A stretch of 7,622 nt of DNA, from assembly GCA_934613185.1 (NCBI GenBank), contig CAKTSO010000092.1, positions 1 to 7,622 on the forward strand, written 5' to 3'. The number at the start of each line of letters is the position of its first letter. Within the stretch, counting starts at the first letter, position 1. This document shows, piece after piece, positions 1 to 5,959 of the stretch. Below the pieces are notes generated by a model. It did not search any database, was not told the DNA's origin, and was given only the letters and a program-made list of their open reading frames with translations. Source of the DNA: an uncultured Clostridia bacterium. GTDB lineage: Bacteria; Bacillota; Clostridia; Christensenellales; Maliibacteriaceae. Made by a program: the position numbers and the translations under genes.

Positions 1-1230
1 CTTTCCGTCCTGCAGCCCGTTTTGGCCGCGGCGGCGGTAACGCTGATCGTCGCGGCGTTCGCGGCGTCTCACGCGGCGAAGAAGATCGTGGCGCCGATCA
101 ATGCGATCGATCCCGACCGCGGCGCGTACGACGGCGTTTACGCGGAGCTGTCGCCGCTGGTGCATCGGCTGGAAAAACAGAAACGGCGCATCGACCGGCA
201 GATCGCCGAATTGCAGCGGCAGAAACAGGACGAGACGCTGATCCTGTCGAACATGACGGAGGGTCTCGTCATGCTCGACGCGCAGAATCGAATCGTCAAC
301 GCAAACGAGGCCGCGGAAAAGCTCTTCGGCGAACCGGCGACGGCGGGCGAACACGTCTTGACGTTAAACCGCAGCCGCGAATTCTGTGCGCTGGCGGACG
401 AACTGGAAAAAGGCGGGCGCGGCAAGATCGATCTTGCGATCGGAAAAAAGACCTGCCGCATCACGGCGACGCCCGTTTTCCGCGAAGAAAAACGCGTCGG
501 CGGCGTGCTTTTGATCGAGGATCGCACCGAGCGCGCGGCGCGGGAGACGCTTCGCCGGGAGTTTACCGACAACGTCTCGCACGAACTGATGACGCCCGTC
601 ACCGCCGTGCAGGGCTATGCGCAGCTTCTGCAAAACGGCGCGTCGGACGATCGGACGAAGGCGTTCGCCGACAAGATCGTCGAAGGAACGCAGCAGATCG
701 CGCGGATCGTGTCCGACACGACGACGATCAGCGATCTTGAAAACGCGCGCCTTTCGAATGCGACCGCGGAGAAGGTCGATCTGTACGACGCGGCCTGCCG
801 CGCGATCGCGCCGCTTCTGCCCCGGGCGCAGGAGACGGGCGTGGCGCTTCGCGTGACGGGCGACTGCGGGGCGACGGTGTTTGCGCCGCCGCCGGCGCTC
901 GAAGTCATGATCCGTGCGCTGGCCAACAATGCCGTGCGCTACAATCACGACGGCGGCGCGGCGACGATCACGATCCGTCAAAACGGGACGAAGACACAGC
1001 TTGTCGTCGAGGACGACGGCGATGGCATCGCCCCCGACGCGCAGGCGCGCGTGTTCGAACGCTTCTATCGCGGCGACGAAAGCCATCACGATCCAAACGG
1101 CGCGGGGCTGGGGCTTTCAATCGTCAAGCACGCCGCGCGTCTCATGCGCGCACAAGTCGACCTGCAAAGCACGCTCGGGCAGGGAACGCGCGTGATCGTG
1201 ACGTTCGCGGACACGCCGAAAACCGAATAA
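1..1230 (+). CDS. Sensor histidine kinase, PhoR/WalK-like (5' end missing)
   Basis: This is a membrane sensor kinase of a two-component system; its partner response regulator is probably upstream, outside the window. The frame is open from base 1, so the start and any extracellular sensor domain are lost; an in-frame TTG at 22 lies inside the last membrane segment and is not a credible start. Numbered from base 1, residues 1-25 are a hydrophobic segment, 45-75 a charged linker helix, and about 78-175 a PAS domain (LSNMTEGLVMLD, VGGVLLIEDRTE). The HisKA domain follows, with phospho-acceptor His194 in SHELMTP. The ATPase domain shows the N box (ANNAVRYN, Asn310), G1 (DDGDGI, 338-343), F box (FERFYR, 352-357) and G2 (GAGLGLSIVK, 367-376). 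All catalytic residues are present. The H box is odd: the usual HELKTPL reads HELMTPV. The class is certain; the signal sensed is unknown. Confidence 0.95.
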   Translation, partial: LSVLQPVLAAAAVTLIVAAFAASHAAKKIVAPINAIDPDRGAYDGVYAELSPLVHRLEKQKRRIDRQIAELQRQKQDETLILSNMTEGLVMLDAQNRIVNANEAAEKLFGEPATAGEHVLTLNRSREFCALADELEKGGRGKIDLAIGKKTCRITATPVFREEKRVGGVLLIEDRTERAARETLRREFTDNVSHELMTPVTAVQGYAQLLQNGASDDRTKAFADKIVEGTQQIARIVSDTTTISDLENARLSNATAEKVDLYDAACRAIAPLLPRAQETGVALRVTGDCGATVFAPPPALEVMIRALANNAVRYNHDGGAATITIRQNGTKTQLVVEDDGDGIAPDAQARVFERFYRGDESHHDPNGAGLGLSIVKHAARLMRAQVDLQSTLGQGTRVIVTFADTPKTE

Positions 1231-1250
1231 AGCGACGGATGAAACGCATC

Positions 1251-1287
1251 GGTCGTCTCCGAACGGGGAGACGGCCTTTGCTTTTTT
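1251..1287 (+). terminator. Rho-independent terminator of the histidine kinase gene
   Basis: A 10-bp stem, GGTCGTCTCC pairing with GGAGACGGCC with one G-U wobble, is followed by TTTGCTTTTTT. It begins 20 bases after the kinase stop codon. The T-tract also supplies the -35 element of the next promoter. Confidence 0.88.
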
Positions 1288-1306
1288 GATTCCCTTGTGG
1301 TATATA
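1278..1306 (+). promoter_or_regulatory. Sigma-A promoter of the MBL-fold hydrolase gene
   Basis: The -35 TTGCTT (1278-1283) and -10 TATATA (1301-1306) are separated by 17 bases, and TGG directly before the -10 makes it an extended -10. The predicted start of transcription is near 1313, leaving a leader of about 75 bases. The -35 overlaps the T-tract of the kinase terminator. Confidence 0.65.
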
Positions 1307-1327
1307 TAAAGAAGAATGTATCGGAAA

Positions 1328-1349
1328 GCGCTTTGCGGCGGCAAGGCGC
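1328..1349 (+). other. Hairpin in the leader of the MBL-fold hydrolase mRNA
   Basis: GCGCTTTGC (1328-1336) and GCAAGGCGC (1341-1349) form a 9-bp stem with one G-U wobble and a four-base GGCG loop, about 15 bases into the predicted transcript. No T-run follows, so it is not a terminator. It may stabilise the mRNA 5' end. I recognise no riboswitch class. Confidence 0.45.
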
Positions 1350-1387
1350 ATCAAAATTAAAAAACGAATCATCGGAGGTACTTTTTT

Positions 1388-2197
1388 ATGGCAAAGGCGA
1401 AGGACCGCCCGTTTCGCGCGTGGGAAATCGACCCCGGAACGTGGCAGATCGAGGGTGAGGTCGCATCCTGCTTCCTTTTGATCGGAACAAAACGCGCCAT
1501 GCTCGTCGATGCGGGCATGAGCCGACGCAATCTGCGCGAATTTGTGCGAACGATCACGGATCTGCCCGTCTTTGTGGCCAATACGCACGGCCATTTCGAT
1601 CACACCGGCGGCAACGGCTTTTTCGACGAGGTCTACATGTCGGCCTATGCCGCGCGGGAGGCCAAATGCGTCTTTTCCATCGGCGACGATGCGCGGCGCG
1701 CGGACGAATACCCGCTGGATTACCCGATCACCGTGATCGAAGAAGGGCATGTGTTCGACCTCGGCGGGCGGCATGTCGAGGCCATCGCGATCCCGTGCCA
1801 CAGCCCGGGCAGCCTTGCGTATCTCGACGTCGATCGCAAGCTCCTTTTTTCGGGCGACGAGATCGACCCCGGGCAGGTGCTTTTGATCAGCTATGACGAC
1901 GAGCCGCGAAAGCGCCTGGAAGATCACCTTGCCAATATGGAAAAGCTGAAGGCGCGGCAGGACGACATTCGCCTGATCTGCCCCGCGCACAACGGCGCGC
2001 CCATCGTCGCGTCGTATATCGATACGTTTATCGATCTGGATCATCGCATTCTGGCGGGCGAGGAGGGCTCCCGCAAGGTCTTTTCCTCCACCTGGCAGGG
2101 GCACGGCCATCCGCAGGATTCGCATTGGAGAAGGCTTGAAGCGCCCGGAACGACGGCCGTCGTCTATGACGTGCGCGATTATCCGCCGAAGAACTGA
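1388..2197 (+). CDS. Metallo-beta-lactamase-fold hydrolase
   Basis: This is a probable cytoplasmic binuclear-metal hydrolase of the metallo-beta-lactamase superfamily (269 aa), with no signal peptide. The full metal site is visible: the HxHxDH motif in NTHGHFDHTGGN (His67, His69, Asp71, His72), His138 in CHSPGS, bridging Asp157 in FSGDEI, and His201 in CPAHNGAP. The spacing matches glyoxalase II-like members, but substrate specificity in this superfamily cannot be read from the motif. About 60 residues follow the last ligand (tail TTAVVYDVRDYPPKN), consistent with a closing lid or strand. The ATG at 1388 is supported by GGAGG at 1374-1378, nine bases upstream. The gene has its own promoter and terminator, so it appears monocistronic. 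The fold is certain; the substrate is unknown. A thioester hydrolase or a lactonase-like role are alternatives. Confidence 0.93.
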   Translation: MAKAKDRPFRAWEIDPGTWQIEGEVASCFLLIGTKRAMLVDAGMSRRNLREFVRTITDLPVFVANTHGHFDHTGGNGFFDEVYMSAYAAREAKCVFSIGDDARRADEYPLDYPITVIEEGHVFDLGGRHVEAIAIPCHSPGSLAYLDVDRKLLFSGDEIDPGQVLLISYDDEPRKRLEDHLANMEKLKARQDDIRLICPAHNGAPIVASYIDTFIDLDHRILAGEEGSRKVFSSTWQGHGHPQDSHWRRLEAPGTTAVVYDVRDYPPKN

Positions 2198-2209
2198 TAA
2201 AATTAAAAC

Positions 2210-2247
2210 AAAAGGCGCTCCCCAAACGCAGCGGGAAGCGCCTTTTT
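2210..2247. terminator. Bidirectional terminator between convergent genes
   Basis: AAAAGGCGCT pairs with AGCGCCTTTT, and the stem continues through CCC/GGG after one bulged A. The A-run on the left and T-run (2243-2247) on the right let it work on both strands. It sits between the stop of the plus-strand hydrolase and the stop of the minus-strand transporter, so it serves both. Confidence 0.88.
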
Positions 2248-2260
2248 GATGTTAAAACCG

Positions 2261-3448
2261 TTACGCCGCCTTTCGGCTCGACACGGCGAAGATCCCCAGC
2301 GCCAGCGCGAAAAGCCCCGCCCCCAGACAGAAGAACGCGGAAGCGCCGAGCGCGTCGACGAGCGGCCCGCCGACGAGGTTGCCGAGCACCGCGACGATCA
2401 GCGCAGCGCTGCCCAGAAGCGACTGCGCGCTTGCGACGGCCTCCGGCGGCGTGATGCGGCAGACGTAGTGCGTCATGCACGCAAGATACAGCCCGAAGAA
2501 CAGCCCGTGCGCCATGAGCGCGACGGCGACGACGATGACGTTCGGCGCGAACGCGCAGGCAAGATGCTCGAGCAAAAACGCGAAAAAGCAGAGCGACAGC
2601 AGCTTTTTGACGTCCCATTTTTTGAGGCATTTCGAACCCAGAAACAGCATCGGCACTTCCGTGTAGGACTTGACCGCGACCAAAACGCCCAGAATTCCGG
2701 CGGAAACGCCCATTTCCGACAGCCGATAGGGCAGAAATGTCGTCAGATCATAGATCGGGATGCCCATCGCCGCGTGGCAGATCAAAAACCAAACGAACGG
2801 GCGGCACGACAGCGCCGCGCGCACGCCGACGCTCTTTTTCGCGGAAGCGCCGCGGTTTTCGCCGCCGTCGTCCGCGCGACGCCCGATCGTCGCGCAGAGG
2901 ATCGCCGCCAAAAACGCGAACACGCTGTATCCCAAAAGTGCCGTCTGCGCCGTGCCCGTCTTTTCGATCAGCGCGCCGTAGACGATGCACATCGTCGCGC
3001 CCGCGATCGAGCCGACCAGACGGATCGAGCCGAACGAAAATGCGCCGCTTTCCTGCGCGCGGCGAAGCGTCCACGCGTCAAGCAGGCTGTTGGCGGGGAT
3101 GCGGAAGAACGCCCACGCCGCCAGCACGAGCGACAAAAGAGGGATCCCGAAAAGCGCCGCCGTGCCGCAGACTTGACACAGCGCCATCAAAACGCCCGCG
3201 CAGACGATCGCCGTGATGAATGCGCGGCGCGAAGAGCCGATGCGGTCGGCGAAATTGCCGAGGACGGGCGAGGCGGCGATGCCGACGCAGTTCAAAAGCG
3301 CCATGACCGCGCCCGCGCCGGAGGCCGTGTAGCCGATCTGCTTCAAATACGCGGCGACGAACGCCGTGGCGGCATGCGCAAGATAAAACACGAGCGTGAC
3401 CGTGCAGAAGACGGCGCGCTCGCCGCTTTTTTTCATCGGGGTGTTCAT
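2261..3448 (-). CDS. MFS transporter, MFS_1-like (LacY/HcaT-type) family
   Basis: This is an integral membrane secondary transporter of the major facilitator superfamily (395 aa, typical length), with about twelve hydrophobic segments in two halves. The halves are joined by a hydrophilic loop at about residues 189-213 (RRADDGGENRG). The loop 2-3 signature is present as GNFADRIGSSRR (64-75). SFGSIRLVGSIAG (138-150) and the later segment MAHGLFFGLYLACMTHY (312-328) resemble the sugar/nucleoside/phenylpropionate H+ symporter branch (MFS_1_like), which gives the sub-family call. The substrate cannot be inferred. The ATG is the first in-frame start. The nearest Shine-Dalgarno-like string, AAAGGAAAGGA on the minus strand, lies about 14 bases upstream, which is long and may mean weak translation. 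It is transcribed divergently from the PfkB kinase gene and convergently to the hydrolase gene. A sugar efflux or uptake role is possible but unproven. Confidence 0.9.
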   Translation of the reverse strand: MNTPMKKSGERAVFCTVTLVFYLAHAATAFVAAYLKQIGYTASGAGAVMALLNCVGIAASPVLGNFADRIGSSRRAFITAIVCAGVLMALCQVCGTAALFGIPLLSLVLAAWAFFRIPANSLLDAWTLRRAQESGAFSFGSIRLVGSIAGATMCIVYGALIEKTGTAQTALLGYSVFAFLAAILCATIGRRADDGGENRGASAKKSVGVRAALSCRPFVWFLICHAAMGIPIYDLTTFLPYRLSEMGVSAGILGVLVAVKSYTEVPMLFLGSKCLKKWDVKKLLSLCFFAFLLEHLACAFAPNVIVVAVALMAHGLFFGLYLACMTHYVCRITPPEAVASAQSLLGSAALIVAVLGNLVGGPLVDALGASAFFCLGAGLFALALGIFAVSSRKAA

Positions 3449-3471
3449 AATGGAACGGTCGATCCTTTCCT

Positions 3472-3493
3472 TTTATATATGCTTTATATATGC
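3472..3493. repeat. 11-bp tandem direct repeat in the transporter leader
   Basis: TTTATATATGC occurs twice in direct tandem (3472-3482 and 3483-3493). On the minus strand it lies just upstream of the transporter's ribosome binding region. It may be slippage-generated, a tandem binding site, or a source of alternative -10 sequences (TATATA/TATAAA). Confidence 0.7.
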
Positions 3494-3510
3494 TTGATGT
3501 GCGGAGATTT

Positions 3511-3531
3511 TTGTCAAAGCGGCGCGGACAA
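3511..3531. promoter_or_regulatory. Candidate operator TTGTC-N11-GACAA
   Basis: Perfect 5-bp inverted half-sites TTGTC (3511-3515) and GACAA (3527-3531) are centred near 3521. The right edge falls at the predicted transcription start of the minus-strand transporter, where a repressor could block it. The half-sites are short, so chance is possible. No regulator gene is visible in the window. Confidence 0.35.
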
Positions 3532-3564
3532 TGCGCCCATTATACCACGTCCGCCGCTTTTTTT
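3516..3564 (+). other. Terminator-like hairpin enclosing the transporter -10
   Basis: AAAGCGGC (3516-3523) pairs with GCCGCTTT (3553-3560). GGAC/GTCC extends the stem past a two-base bulge, leaving a loop of about 20 bases. A T-run at 3558-3564 gives it terminator form on the plus strand, which would shield the kinase gene from antisense read-through. As DNA it brackets the transporter's -10, so it could instead be an operator pair. Confidence 0.35.
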
Positions 3565-3567
3565 CAT
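3539..3567 (-). promoter_or_regulatory. Promoter of the MFS transporter gene
   Basis: On the minus strand, a perfect TATAAT (3544-3539) is preceded by TGG as an extended -10. ATGAAA (3567-3562) is a four-of-six -35 at a 17-base spacing. The leader to the ATG is about 84 bases. A TTGACA at 3517-3512 is a possible second -35, but only poor -10 matches lie at 17-19 bases. Confidence 0.55.
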
Positions 3568-3649
3568 TGGGCAAGACGGGAAAAGACGCGCGAAAGTGCG
3601 CAGAGGACGGCTTTTTTCAAGGAAAAACAGGCTTTTTGCGGCATAGCGA

Positions 3650-3678
3650 TTGCAACTTTTCGCATGTTATGCTATATT
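3650..3678 (+). promoter_or_regulatory. Promoter of the PfkB kinase gene
   Basis: TTGCAA (3650-3655), a 17-base spacer and TATATT (3673-3678) preceded by TGC form a good extended -10 promoter, with a start near 3685. The spacer contains GCAT-GTT-ATGC (3662-3672), a small inverted repeat that could bind a regulator. This promoter rules out translation starting at the in-frame TTG at 3650. Confidence 0.75.
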
Positions 3679-3700
3679 TTCAGTGCTGCTCGATTGGGCG

Positions 3701-3722
3701 GCAATTTTAAAAATTGCGGAGG
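3701..3722 (+). promoter_or_regulatory. Perfect palindrome abutting the kinase ribosome binding site
   Basis: GCAATTTT-A-AAAATTGC (3701-3717) is a perfect 8-bp inverted repeat with a one-base centre. It ends directly against GGAGG (3718-3722), five bases before the ATG at 3728. It lies roughly 16-33 bases into the predicted transcript, so it could be a repressor roadblock site or an RNA hairpin next to the ribosome site. The GGAGG fixes the start at 3728. Confidence 0.6.
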
Positions 3723-3727
3723 CTGCT

Positions 3728-4660
3728 ATGTTTACGACCGTAACGCTGAATCCCTGCCTTGACCGTACCGCGTGGATCAGCGGTTTTCAGTACGGCGAGT
3801 ATAACGCCGTGACCAAGACCAACGTCGACGTATCCGGCAAAGGAGTCAACGTCTCCGTTGCACTGTCGCAGCTGGGTGTGCCGACGCAGTGCGTGTACTT
3901 CAATTACAAGAACGACGAGCGCATCTTCCCGCGCTTCCTCGAAGAAAAGGGCATCCCCGGCACGGCGCTTTCCGTCGAGGGCTCCCTTCGCATGAACGTC
4001 AAGCTTTTCGATGAAGTCACGCGTGTGATGACGGAATGCAACGAAAAGGGCTTCCCCGTCACGGAAGAAGACGTGCAGCGCGCGTTCGATGCGATCGTCG
4101 AGAAGATCGACGAATCCACCGCCGTCGTTTTGACCGGCAGCGTCCCGCCGGGCGTCCCCGCCGATTTTTACTATAAGCTGATTCTCGAAATCAAGCGCCG
4201 CGGCAAGATCGCCATTCTCGACGCGGACAAGGATCTCTTCCGCGAGGGCATCAAGGCCTGCCCCGACTATATCAAGCCCAACCGCAGCGAACTGCAGCGT
4301 CTGACGGGCCGTGAGCTCAACACGCTCGGCGAGATCGTCGGCGCGGCGAAGGAGCTCGTCGCGGGCGGCATCGGCCACGTCTGCGTCTCGATGGGCGCGG
4401 ACGGCGCGATTCTCTGCGACAAGACCGGTGTGGTCTACTCCAAGGGCGCGGCGATCGAGGTGCGCGGCGTGCAGGGCGCGGGCGATTCGCTCGTCGCGGG
4501 CATGTGCATGGCCATCCAGCAGAAGCTCGACCTTGCCAATACGCTTCGCTACGCCGTGGCGGTCGCCAACGGTTCGCTCATTTTAGAGGGCACGAAGATG
4601 TGCACGCGCGAGAACTTCGACTTCATGCTTCCGCGCATCGACGTCTCCGTGATGGAATAA
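3728..4660 (+). CDS. pfkB: PfkB-family sugar-phosphate kinase (1-phosphofructokinase / tagatose-6-phosphate kinase type)
   Basis: This is a cytoplasmic ATP-dependent kinase of the PfkB/ribokinase superfamily, 310 aa, the usual FruK/LacC length. Landmarks in order are TLNPCLDR (6-13; substrate Asp12), SGKGVNVS (36-43), GSVPPGVP (137-144), KPNRSEL (183-189), SMGADGAIL (221-229) and GAGDSLVAG (250-258), with Asp253 as catalytic base. TLNPxLD and GSxPPG together point to the FruK/LacC/PfkB subgroup, which phosphorylates fructose-1-phosphate, tagatose-6-phosphate or fructose-6-phosphate. They do not fit the ribokinase-like IolC group. No PTS fructose component lies beside it, so FruK is not confirmed. 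I chose the ATG at 3728 because of GGAGG five bases upstream; an earlier in-frame TTG falls on the promoter. The gene has its own promoter and terminator. It could be a deoxy-ketogluconate kinase for the downstream IolB-like gene, but nothing in the sequence demands that. Confidence 0.92.
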   Translation: MFTTVTLNPCLDRTAWISGFQYGEYNAVTKTNVDVSGKGVNVSVALSQLGVPTQCVYFNYKNDERIFPRFLEEKGIPGTALSVEGSLRMNVKLFDEVTRVMTECNEKGFPVTEEDVQRAFDAIVEKIDESTAVVLTGSVPPGVPADFYYKLILEIKRRGKIAILDADKDLFREGIKACPDYIKPNRSELQRLTGRELNTLGEIVGAAKELVAGGIGHVCVSMGADGAILCDKTGVVYSKGAAIEVRGVQGAGDSLVAGMCMAIQQKLDLANTLRYAVAVANGSLILEGTKMCTRENFDFMLPRIDVSVME

Positions 4661-4669
4661 AATAACGCA

Positions 4670-4697
4670 AAGTCGATGCGGTCTGCATCGGCTTTTT
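4670..4697 (+). terminator. Rho-independent terminator of the PfkB kinase gene
   Basis: AAGTCGATGC and GCATCGGCTT pair over 10 bp with one G-U wobble and a five-base loop, followed by five T. It begins ten bases after the stop codon and separates the kinase from the downstream pair. Confidence 0.85.
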
Positions 4698-4721
4698 GCA
4701 TGCGCGCCTTTATGGAAACGC

Positions 4722-4758
4722 CGCCCGTTTTCTCCCGAAAAAAGCGGGAAAAACGGCG
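4722..4758. repeat. Long imperfect inverted repeat upstream of the 4HbD promoter
   Basis: CGCCCGTTTTCTCCCG and CGGGAAAAACGGCG form a stem of about 14 bp with two bulged C and an A-rich loop. No T-run follows on either strand, so it is not a standard terminator. It ends eight bases before the next -35 and may be a second read-through block, a regulator site, or a remnant. Confidence 0.45.
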
Positions 4759-4765
4759 ATAGGCT

Positions 4766-4794
4766 TTGACAAAGGCGGCGCGGGTGAGTAAACT
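4766..4794 (+). promoter_or_regulatory. Promoter of the 4HbD-iolB operon
   Basis: A perfect -35 TTGACA (4766-4771), a 17-base spacer and TAAACT (4789-4794, four of six) predict a start near 4801 and a 34-base leader. Because of this, the in-frame TTG at 4766 is not the start of the dehydrogenase. Confidence 0.65.
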
Positions 4795-4799
4795 TAACG

Positions 4800-4807
4800 T
4801 GTATACA
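4800..4807. promoter_or_regulatory. Candidate operator TGTATACA at the transcription start
   Basis: The perfect 8-bp palindrome TGTATACA lies on the predicted start of transcription. Its GTGTATAC core resembles the GT-x-TA-x-AC sites of HutC-type GntR regulators, though one position departs from consensus. It is short, and chance is a real alternative. Confidence 0.3.
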
Positions 4808-4834
4808 AATAACAACAATCGGAGGAAAAATTCG

Positions 4835-5947
4835 ATGCCGTTTCAGATTCATCCCAAAATCTGCCGTTTCGACACCTGCGCGGAATTTGCCGACGCCTAC
4901 GAAATCGGTCGCGGCGATCTGATGATCACCAACGAGTATATTTACAAACCCTTCTTCGAGCCGCTCGGTCTCGAGTGCGACGTCCTGTTCCAGGAGCGCT
5001 ACGGCGCGGGCGAGCCGACGGACGTCATGATCGACAGCATGTTTGAAGACGTCAAGGGCAAAGCCATCCGCCGCGTCATCGCCGTCGGCGGCGGCACGGT
5101 TCTGGATATTTCCAAATTGTTTGCGCTGAAACAGGGCTCGCCCATTCTCGATCTGTTCGACGGGAAGATCATCCCCGAACGCGACAAGCCCTATATCGCC
5201 GTTCCCACGACCTGCGGCACCGGCAGCGAGGTGACGAACCTCGTCGTCGTCGACCAGACCCGCCGCGGCACGAAGGCCGGATTCGGCACCGCCGACATGT
5301 ATGCCGACGACGCCGTGCTCATCCCCGAGCTTTTGAAGACTCTGCCGCTTCGCTTCTTTGCGACCAGCTCCATCGACGCGTTCATCCACGGCATCGAGTC
5401 CTACCTTTCCCCCAAGGCCACGCGCGACAGTCAGATGTTCAGCCGTGAGGCCATGCGTCTGATTTTGAACGGCTATCTGCGCATCGAAAAAGAGGGCGCG
5501 GACGCGCGTCTTGCCGAGGCGGAGAACTTCCTGACGGCGGCGACGTACGCGGGCGTCGCGTTCGGCAACGCGGGCTGTGCGGCGGTTCACGCCATGAGCT
5601 ACCCGCTCGGCGGTCACTATCACGTTCCGCACGGCGAGGCCAACTACGCCATGTTCCGCGGCGTGTTTGCGGCCTATATGGCGAAGAACCCGGGCGGCCG
5701 CATCGACGAGCTGAACGGCTTCCTCGCGAATATTCTCGGATGTGAAAAGGCGGAAGTTTACAATGTCATTTCCCGCCTGTTCGACAACGTCCTTCCTGCC
5801 AAGCCCCTGCATGAATACGGCATGAAGGAAGAAGAGTGCGAGACGTTCGCCGACATCGTCGTGGAAAAACAGACGCGGCTGACCAACAACAACTATGTGA
5901 AATTCGGCCGAGACGACTATGTCGCCATCTACCGCAGCCTGTATTGA
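4835..5947 (+). CDS. 4hbD: Iron-containing alcohol dehydrogenase, 4-hydroxybutyrate dehydrogenase type
   Basis: This is a cytoplasmic NAD-linked group III (Fe-dependent) alcohol dehydrogenase, 370 aa. From memory, it follows the C. kluyveri 4-hydroxybutyrate dehydrogenase closely along its length: GRGDLMITNEYIYKPF (25-40), LFQERYGAGEPTD (51-63), GGGTVLDISK (85-94, NAD fold), PTTCGTGSEVTN (124-135) and the tail LHEYGMKEEECETFAD (325-340). The iron ligands are Asp181 and His185 (SIDAFIHGIES), His252 (AVHAMSYPLGG) and His266 (HVPHGEAN), at the family spacing. The known enzyme interconverts succinate semialdehyde and 4-hydroxybutyrate. Beside an IolB-like gene, malonate semialdehyde (giving 3-hydroxypropionate) is an alternative substrate; this is inference. 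The ATG at 4835 has GGAGG at 4821-4825, nine bases upstream. It is first in a probable operon with iolB, 69 bases downstream. The family is near certain; the substrate is less so. Confidence 0.87.
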   Translation: MPFQIHPKICRFDTCAEFADAYEIGRGDLMITNEYIYKPFFEPLGLECDVLFQERYGAGEPTDVMIDSMFEDVKGKAIRRVIAVGGGTVLDISKLFALKQGSPILDLFDGKIIPERDKPYIAVPTTCGTGSEVTNLVVVDQTRRGTKAGFGTADMYADDAVLIPELLKTLPLRFFATSSIDAFIHGIESYLSPKATRDSQMFSREAMRLILNGYLRIEKEGADARLAEAENFLTAATYAGVAFGNAGCAAVHAMSYPLGGHYHVPHGEANYAMFRGVFAAYMAKNPGGRIDELNGFLANILGCEKAEVYNVISRLFDNVLPAKPLHEYGMKEEECETFADIVVEKQTRLTNNNYVKFGRDDYVAIYRSLY

Positions 5948-5959
5948 TCGGATCAAAAT

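Noticed and set aside
1142..2125. A 327-codon minus-strand frame over the MBL-fold gene
   Set aside because: It is antisense to a hydrolase with a full metal site, crosses the kinase terminator and has no ribosome site or domain.
2246..3646. A 466-codon open frame on the plus strand across the transporter
   Set aside because: The product is an Arg/Ala/Asp-rich low-complexity chain, while the opposite strand encodes a clear multi-segment membrane protein with MFS motifs.
3650..3727. N-terminal extension of the kinase from TTG at 3650
   Set aside because: The TTG is part of the -35 element and lies before the predicted transcription start. GGAGG at 3718-3722 places translation at 3728, where the family's normal N-terminus begins.
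3449..3727. A riboswitch or small RNA in the divergent region
   Set aside because: Both leaders are short (about 84 and 43 bases), and the inverted repeats do not form any riboswitch architecture I recognise.
4766..4834. N-terminal extension of the dehydrogenase from TTG at 4766
   Set aside because: This TTG is the first half of the TTGACA -35 box. The ATG at 4835 has a good ribosome site and gives the length expected for 4HbD.
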